The position numbers were made by a program, and so were the translations under genes. The notes under the pieces were generated by a model. It did not search any database. It was given only the letters and a program-made list of their open reading frames with translations, and was not told where the DNA came from. A stretch of DNA of 64,000 nucleotides from Anthopleura xanthogrammica (taxonomy: Eukaryota > Cnidaria > Anthozoa > Actiniaria > Actiniidae): contig OZ025207.1 of NCBI GenBank assembly GCA_964019055.1, positions 7,367,501 to 7,431,500 on the forward strand, read 5' to 3'. This document shows, in pieces, positions 56,801 to 64,000 of this stretch. Within the stretch, counting starts at the first letter, position 1. The number at the start of each line of letters is the position of its first letter.

Positions 56801-59800
56801 AAAAAAACGTATTGGCTGAAAACACGACGTTTTGGCTGATAAAATGAAGTTTTTGGTGAGAAAATGAGATTTTTGGTGAAAAAAGGTGTTTTTTGCTAAA
56901 ACTTTTTTTTTGGCTGAGAATTTTCTTTTGCCGATAACACAACGTTTTCACTGCTAAAAGCAAATTTTGGGCGCGAACAGCAAATTTTTGGTGAGAAAAA
57001 GAGGGTTTTGCTGAGAAAAAAGCATTTTGGCTGAAAAAAGGTCATTTTAACCCTAACAATGAGGTTTTTTGCTGATGGGATGACTTTTTTGCCAAAAACA
57101 CGACATTATTGCTGATGAAAAAAACCTATTGGCTGAAAACACGACATTTTGACTGATAAAATGAAGTTTTTGGTGAGAAAATGAGATTTTTGGTGAAAAA
57201 AGGTGTTTTTTGCTGAAAATTTTTTTTTGGCTAAGAATTTTCTTTTGCCGATAACACGACGTTTTCACTGCTAAAAGCACATTTTGGGCGCGAAAAGCAC
57301 ATTTTTGGTGAGAAAAAGAGGGTTTTGCTGAGGAAAAAGCATTTTTGCTCAAAAAAGGTCATTTTAACCCTAACAATGAGGTTTTTTGCTGATGGGATGA
57401 CTTTTTTGCCAAAAACACCACATTATTGCTGATGAAAAAAACGTATTGGCTGAAAACACGACGTTTTGGTTAATAAAATGAAGTTTTTGGTGAGAAAATG
57501 AGATTTTTGGTGAAAAAAGGTGTTTTTTGCTAAAACTTTTTTTTTGGCTGAGAATTTTCTTTTGCCGATAACACAACGTTTTCACTGCTAAAAGCAAATT
57601 TTGGGCGCGAACAGCACATTTTTGGTGAGAAAAAGAGGGTTTTGCTGAGAAAAAAGCATTTTGGCTGAAAAAAGGTCATTTTAACCCTAACAATGAGGTT
57701 TTTTGCTGATGGGATGACTTTTTTGCCAAAAACACGACATTATTGCTGATGAAAAAAACCTATTGGCTGAAAACACGACATTTTGACTGATAAAATGAAG
57801 TTTTTGGTGAGGAAATGAGATTTTTGGTGAAAAAAGGTGTTTTTTGCTGAAAATTTTTTTTTGGCTAAGAATTTTCTTTTGCCGATAACACGACGTTTTC
57901 ACTGCTAGAAGCACATTTTGGGCGCGAAAAGCACATTTTTGGTGAGAAAAAGAGGGTTTTGCTGAGGAAAAAGCATTTTTGCTCAAAAAAGGTCATTTTA
58001 ACCCTAACAATGAGGTTTTTTGCTGATGGGATGACTTTTTTGCCAAAAACACCACATTATTGCTGATGAAAAAAACGTATTGGCTGAAAACACGACGTTT
58101 TGGTTAATAAAATGAAGTTTTTGGTGAGAAAATGAGATTTTTGGTGAAAAAAGGTGTTTTTCGCTAAACATTTTTTTTTGGCTGAGAATTTTCTTTGGCC
58201 GATAACACGACGTTTTAACTGATAAAAGCACATTTTGGGCGCGAACAGCACATTTTTGGTGAGAAAAAGAGGGTTTTGCTGAGAAAAAAGCATTTTTGCT
58301 GAAAAAAGATCATTTTAACCCTAACAATGAGGTTTTTTGCTGATGGGATGACTTTTTTGCCAAAAACACCACATTATTGCTGATGAAAAAAACGTATTGG
58401 CTGAAAACACGACGTTTTGGCTGATAAAATGAAGTTTTTGGTGAGAAAATGAGATTTTTGGTGAAAAAAGGTGTTTTCTGCTAAAACTTTTTTTTTGGCT
58501 GAGAATTTTCTTTTGCCGATAACACAACGTTTTCACTGCTAAAAGCAAATTTTGGGCGCGAACAGCACATTTTTGGTGAGAAAAAGAGGGTTTTGCTGAG
58601 AAAAAAGCATTTTGGCTGAAAAAAGGTCATTTTAACCCTAACAATGAGGTTTTTTGCTGATGGGATGACTTTTTTGCCAAAAACACGACATTATTGCTGA
58701 TGAAAAAAACCTATTGGCTGAAAACACGACATTTTGACTGATAAAATGAAGTTTTTGGTGAGAAAATGAGATTTTTGGTGAAAAAAGGTGTTTTTTGCTG
58801 AAAATTTTTTTTTGGCTAAGAATTTTCTTTTGCCGATAACACGACGTTTTCACTGCTAGAAGCACATTTTGGGCGCGAAAAGCACATTTTTGGTGAGAAA
58901 AAGAGGGTTTTGCTGAGGAAAAAGCATTTTTGCTCAAAAAAGGTCATTTTAACCCTATCAATGAGGTTTTTTGCTGATGGGATGACTTTTTTGCCAAAAA
59001 CACCACATTATTGCTGATGAAAAAAACGTATTGGCTGAAAACACGACGTTTTGGTTGATAAAATGAAGTTTTTGGTGAGAAAATGAGATTTTTGGTGAAA
59101 AAAGGTGTTTTTCGCTAAACATTTTTTTTTGGCTGAGAATTTTCTTTGGCCGATAACACGACGTTTTAACTGATAAAAGCACATTTTGGGCGCGAACAGC
59201 ACATTTTTGGTGAGAAAAAGAGGGTTTTGCTGAGAAAAAAGCATTTTTGCTGAAAAAAGGTCATTTTAACCCTAACAATGAGGTTTTTTGCAGATGGGAT
59301 GACTTTTTTGCCAAAAACACCACATTATTGCTGATGAAAAAAACGTATTGGCTGAAAACACGACGTTTTGGCTGATAAAATGAAGTTTTTGGTGAGAAAA
59401 TGAGATTTTTGGTGAAAAAAGGTGTTTTTTGCTAAAACTTTTTTTTTGGCTGAGAATTTTCTTTTGCCGATAACACAACGTTTTCACTGCTAAAAGCAAA
59501 TTTTGGGCGCGAACAGCACATTTTTGGTGAGAAAAAGAGGGTTTTGCTGAGAAAAAAGCATTTTGGCTGAAAAAAGGTCATTTTAACCCTAACAATGAGG
59601 TTTTTTGCTGATGGGATGACTTTTTTGCCAAAAACACGACATTATTGCTGATGAAAAAAACCTATTGGCTGAAAACACGACATTTTGACTGATAAAATGA
59701 AGTTTTTGGTGAGAAAATGAGATTTTTGGTGAAAAAAGGTGTTTTTTGCTGAAAATTTTTTTTTGGCTAAGAATTTTCTTTTGCCGATAACACGACGTTT

Positions 59801-62113
59801 TCACTGCTAAAAGCACATTTTGGGCGCGAAAAGCACATTTTTGGTGAGAAAAAGAGGGTTTTGCTGAGGAAAAAGCATTTTTGCTGAAAAAAGGTCATTT
59901 TAACCCTAAGAATGAGGTTTTTTGCTGATGGGATGACTTTTTTGCCAAAAACACCACATTATTGCTGATGAAAAAAACGTATTGGCTGAAAACACGACGT
60001 TTTGGATGATAAAATGAAGTTTTTGGTGAGAAAATGAGATTTTTGGTGAAAAAAGGTGTTTTTCGCTAAACATTTTTTTTTGGCTGAGAATTTTCTTTTG
60101 CCGATAACACGACGTTTTAACTGATAAAAGCACATTTTGGGCGCGAACAGCACATTTTTGGTGAGAAAAAGAGGGTTTTGCTGAGAAAAAAGCATTTTTG
60201 CTGAAAAAAGGTCATTTTAACCCTAACAATGAGGTTTTTTGCTGATGGGATGACTTTTTTGCCAAAAACACCACATTATTGCTGATGAAAAAAACGTATT
60301 GGCTGAAAACACGACGTTTTGGCTGATAAAATGAAGTTTTTGGTGAGAAAATGAGATTTTTGGTGAAAAAAGGTGTTTTTTGCTAAAACTTTTTTTTTGG
60401 CTGAGAATTTTCTTTTGCCGATAACACAACGTTTTCACTGCTAAAAGCAAATTTTGGGCGCGAACAGCACATTTTTGGTGAGAAAAAGAGGGTTTTGCTG
60501 AGAAAAAAGCATTTTGGCTGAAAAAAGGTCATTTTAACCCTAACAATGAGGTTTTTTGCTGATGGGATGACTTTTTTGCCAAAAACACGACATTATTGCT
60601 GATGAAAAAAACCTATTGGCTGAAAACACGACATTTTGACTGATAAAATGAAGTTTTTGGTGAGAAAATGAGATTTTTGGTGAAAAAAGGTGTTTTTTGC
60701 TGAAAATTTTTTTTTGGCTGAGAATTTTCTTTTGCCGATAACACAACGTTTTCACTGCTAAAAGCAAATTTTGGACGCGAACAGCACATTTTTGGTGAGA
60801 AAAAGAGGGTTTTGCTGAGAAAAAAGCATTTTGGCTGAAAAAAGGTCATTTTAACCCTAACAATGAGGTTTTTTGCTGATGGGATGACTTTTTTGCCAAA
60901 AACACCACATTATTGCTGATGAAAAAAACGTATTGGCTGAAAACACGACGTTTTGGCTGATAAAATGAAGTTTTTGGTGAGAAAATGAGATTTTTGGTGA
61001 AAAAAGGTGTTTTTTGCTAAAACTTTTTTTTTGGCTGAGAATTTTCTTTTGCCGATAACACAACGTTTTCACTGCTAAAAGCAAATTTTGGGCGCGAACA
61101 GCACATTTTTGGTGAGAAAAAGAGGGTTTTGCTGAGAAAAAAGCATTTTGGCTGAAAAAAGGTCATTTTAACCCTAACAATGAGGTTTTTTGCTGATGGG
61201 ATGACTTTTTTGCCAAAAACACGACATTATTGCTGATGAAAAAAACCTATTGGCTGAAAACACGACATTTTGACTGATAAAATGAAGTTTTTGGTGAGAA
61301 AATGAGATTTTTGGTGAAAAAAGGTGTTTTTTGCTGAAAATTTTTTTTTGGCTAAGAATTTTCTTTTGCCGATAACACGACGTTTTCACTGCTAAAAGCA
61401 CATTTTGGGCGCGAAAAGCACATTTTTGGTGAGAAAAAGAGGGTTTTGCTGAGGAAAAAGCATTTTGGCTGAAAAAAGGTCATTTTAACCCTAACAATGA
61501 GGTTTTTTGCTGATGGGATGACTTTTTTGCCAAAAACACCACATTATTGCTGATGAAAAAAACGTATTGGCTGAAAACACGACGTTTTGGCTGATAAAAT
61601 GAAGTTTTTGGTGAGAAAATGAGATTTCTGGTGAAAAAAGGTGTTTTTTGCTAAAACTTTTTTTTTGGCTGAGAATTTTCTTTTGCCGATAACACAACGT
61701 TTTCACTGCTAAAAGCAAATTTTGGGCGCGAACAGCACATTTTTGGTGAGAAAAAGAGGGTTTTGCTGAGAAAAAAGCATTTTGGCTGAAAAAAGGTCAT
61801 TTTAACCCTAACAATGAGGTTTTTTGCTGATGGGATGACTTTTTTGCCAAAAACACGACATTATTGCTGATGAAAAAAACCTATTGGCTGAAAACACGAC
61901 ATTTTGACTGATAAAATGAAGTTTTTGGTGAGAAAATGAGATTTTTGGTGAAAAAAGGTGTTTTTTGCTGAAAATTTTTTTTTGGCTAAGAATTTTCTTT
62001 TGCCGATAACACGACGTTTTCACTGCTAAAAGCACATTTTGGGCGCGAACAGCACATTTTTGGTGAGAAAAAGAGGGTTTTGCTGAGAAAAAAGCATTTT
62101 GGCTGAAAAAACG

Positions 62114-64000
62114 TCATTTTAACCCTAACAATGAGGTTTTTTGCTGATGGGATGACTTTTTTGCCAAAAACACCACATTTGCTGATGAAAAAAACGTATT
62201 GGCTGAAAAAACGACGTTTTGGCTGATAAAATGAAGTTTTTGGTGAGAAAATGAGATTTTTGGTGAAAAAAGGTGTTTTTTGATAAACATTTTTTTTTGG
62301 CTAAGAATTTTCTTTTGCCGATAACACGACGTTTTCACTGCTAAAAGCACATTTTGGGTGCGAACAGCACATTTTTGGTGAGAAGAAGAGGGTTTTGCTG
62401 AGAAAAAAGCATTTTGGCTGAAAAAAGGTCATTTTAACCCTAACAATGAGGTTTTTTGCTGATGGGATGACTTTTTTGCCAAAAACACCACATTATTGCT
62501 GATGAAAAAAACGTATTGGCTGAAAACACGACATTTTGACTGATAAAATGAAGTTTTTGGTGAGAAAATGAGATTTTTGGTGAAAAAAGGTGTTTTTGGC
62601 TGAAAATTTTTTTTTGGCTGAGAATTTTCTTTTGCCGATAACACAACGTTTTCACTGCTAAAAGCAAATTTTGGGCGCGAACAGCACATTTTTGGTGAGA
62701 AAAAGAGGGTTTTGCTGAGAAAAAAGCATTTTTGCTGAAAAAAGGTCATTTTAACCCTAACAATGAGGTTTTTTGCTGATGGGATGACTTTTTTGCCAAA
62801 AACACCACATTATTGCTGATGAAAAAAACGTATTGGCTGAAAACACGACATTTTGACTGATAAAATGAAGTTTTTGGTGAGAAAATGAGATTTTTGGTGA
62901 AAAAAGGTGTTTTTGGCTGAAAATTTTTTTTTGGCTGAGAATTTTCTTTTGCCGATAACACAACGTTTTCACTGCTAAAAGCAAATTTTGGGCGCGAACA
63001 GCACATTTTTGGTGAGAAAAAGAGGGTTTTGCTGAGAAAAAAGCATTTTTGCTGAAAAAAGGTCATTTTAACCCTAACAATGAGGTTTTTTGCTGATGGG
63101 ATGACTTTTTTGCCAAAAACACCACATTTGCTGATGAAAAAAACGTATTGGCTGAAAAAACGACGTTTTGGCTGATAAAATGAAGTTTTTGGTGAGAAAA
63201 TGAGATTTTTGGTGAAAAAAGGTGTTTTTTGCTAAAAATTTTTTTTTGGCTTAGAATTTTCTTTGGCCGATAACACGACGTTTTCACTGCTAAAAGCACA
63301 TTTTGGGCGCGAACAGCACATTTTTGGTGAGAAAAAGAGGGTTTTGCTGAGAAAAAAGCATTTTGGCTGAAAAAAGGTCATTTTAACCCTAACAATGAGG
63401 TTTTTTGCTGATGGGATGACTTTTTTGCCAAAAACACCACATTATTGCTGATGAAAAAAACCTATTGGCTGAAAACACGACATTTTGACTGATAAAATGA
63501 AGTTTTTGGTGAGAAAATGAGATTTTTGGTGAAAAAAGGTGTTTTTTGCTGAAAATTTTTTTTTGGCTAAGAATTTTCTTTTGCCGATAACACGACGTTT
63601 TCACTGCTAAAAGCACATTTTGGGCGCGAACAGCACATTTTTGGTGAGAAAAAGAGGGTTTTGCTGAGAAAAAAGCATTTTGGCTGAAAAAAGGTCATTT
63701 TAACCCTAACAATGAGGTTTTTTGCTGATGGGATGACTTTTTTGCCAAAAACACCACATTATTGCTGATGAAAAAAACGTATTGGCTGAAAACACGACAT
63801 TTTGACTGATAAAATGAAGTTTTTGGTGAGAAAATGAGATTTTTGGTGAAAAAAGGTGTTTTTTGCATAACATTTTTTTTTGGCTAAGAATTTTCTTTTG
63901 CCGATAACACGAATTTTTCAATGCTAAAAGCACATTTTGGGCGCGAACAGCACATTTTTGGTGAGAAAAAGAGGGTGTTGCTGAGAAAAAAGCATTTTGG
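62114..64000 (-). repeat. Terminal mixed monomers
   Basis: Monomers start at 62114, 62429, 62746, 63063, 63378 and 63695, the last cut by the window end. Those at 62114 and 63063 share a short accacatttgctgatg (315 bp each) and gctgaaaaaacgacg, and are 949 bp apart. The 62429 and 62746 copies are near-identical, with an R-like first half and an L-like end (gcaaattttggg). The last copy has private changes: ttttgcataacatt, cacgaatttttcaatgc and gagggtgttgc. The array runs past the window edge. Confidence 0.8.

Larger units (their letters stand above)
51970..62113 (-). repeat. T-L-R higher-order repeat domain (951 and 634 bp)
   Basis: Thirty-two monomers in strict 317-bp register fall into three types. 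T has cactgataaaagc or aactgataaaagc, with cgctaaacatt in most. L has gctaaaactttttttt, cacaacgttttc and gcaaattttggg. R has aaacctattggctg, cgacattttgactgat and ggctaagaattttc. T-L-R trimers start at 53238, 54189, 56408, 57993, 58944 and 59895. L-R dimers start at 55140, 55774, 60846 and 61480. Hybrids are at 52921 and 57359 (T-like start, L end) and 60529 (R start, L end). The R copies at 53872 and 54823 differ at about two visible positions. This is a classic multi-monomer higher-order repeat with active unequal exchange. Confidence 0.88.
3373..64000 (-). repeat. Satellite array B, 317-bp monomers, minus orientation
   Basis: About 191.5 head-to-tail monomers, all in the orientation opposite to array A. 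On the plus strand each monomer begins tcattttaaccctaac. A 52-base partial copy (3373-3424) is followed by 192 starts from 3425 to 63695, the last copy being cut by the window end. Most copies are 315-319 bp. Exceptions are 182 bp (10374), 299 bp (8173, 21635), 297 bp (21934, 22231, 23162, 23775, 26615, 40580), 320 bp (35184) and 341 bp (26912). From about 50.7 to 62.1 kb the spacing is 317 bp throughout. The array is divided into local domains by shared diagnostic variants, listed separately. No transposon, unique sequence or orientation change was seen between 3373 and 64000. Confidence 0.97.

Noticed and set aside
51970..62113. Human-type alpha satellite or a CENP-B-box satellite
   Set aside because: Monomer length (317 bp) and sequence do not resemble the 171-bp alpha monomer, and no CENP-B-box-like motif was seen.
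1..64000. CRISPR array
   Set aside because: The periodic unit has no alternation of constant repeat and unique spacer. All positions of the 20-bp and 317-bp units are related to one another, and no cas genes are present.
3373..64000. True telomere or interstitial telomere tract
   Set aside because: Only 10 bp of TTAGGG-like sequence occurs per 317-bp monomer. There is never a tandem run of it.

Overview
The whole 64 kb is one tandem satellite DNA field. I find no supportable gene, RNA gene, transposon, CRISPR array or unique sequence. The basic unit is a 317-bp monomer. I placed about 203 monomer starts. Almost every base belongs to a monomer, in one of two orientations. Uninterrupted satellite on this scale points to a eukaryotic chromosome, in heterochromatin such as a centromeric, pericentromeric, subtelomeric or B-chromosome region. 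The species cannot be told from the sequence. A 10-bp match to the TTAGGG-type telomere repeat sits in nearly every monomer, and CpG dinucleotides are still common. Both facts fit several lineages.

The monomer is itself built from 16 degenerate subunits of about 20 bp. Each has a short core (ctga, gtga or similar) flanked by a T-tract and an A-tract, so A/T tracts recur about every 10 bp. On one strand nearly every subunit carries a TGA. On the other strand that TGA is TCA and stop codons are rare. This explains the chains of 75-106 codon open frames on a single strand in each orientation block. The frames overlap at ATGA at each monomer boundary, rotate because 317 is not a multiple of three, and break at homopolymer indels. 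I treat them as non-coding.

Layout: bases 1-3372 are array A, about 10.6 monomers in the orientation here called plus. At 3372/3373 the array flips, and bases 3373-64000 are array B, about 191.5 monomers in the minus orientation. The two arrays are different monomer subfamilies, and the subfamily changes at the flip. Array B is a patchwork of local amplification domains: 3.4-8.2 kb (three interspersed variants), 8.5-10.4 kb (a 951-bp trimer repeated twice), 10.9-17.2 kb (a 949-bp trimer inside a 3.8-kb duplication), 18.1-19.7 kb (about 635-bp dimers), 21.6-24.4 kb (shortened 297- and 299-bp monomers), 24.4-44.4 kb (mixed variants with a 1907-bp-offset duplication and a 633-bp dimer), 44.4-46.9 kb (a 1267-bp tetramer repeated twice), 48.8-50.4 kb (a more degenerate zone), and 52-62 kb (a 951-bp T-L-R trimer mixed with 634-bp L-R dimers, in strict 317-bp register). 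The last 1.9 kb is mixed.

The most interesting signals are the orientation switch with its subfamily change, the nested 20/317/951-bp periodicity, the many dated-by-variant duplications that record unequal exchange, and the conserved telomere-like 10-mer. All repeat comparisons were made by eye. Monomer starts should be accurate to a base or two, but identity percentages were not computed.
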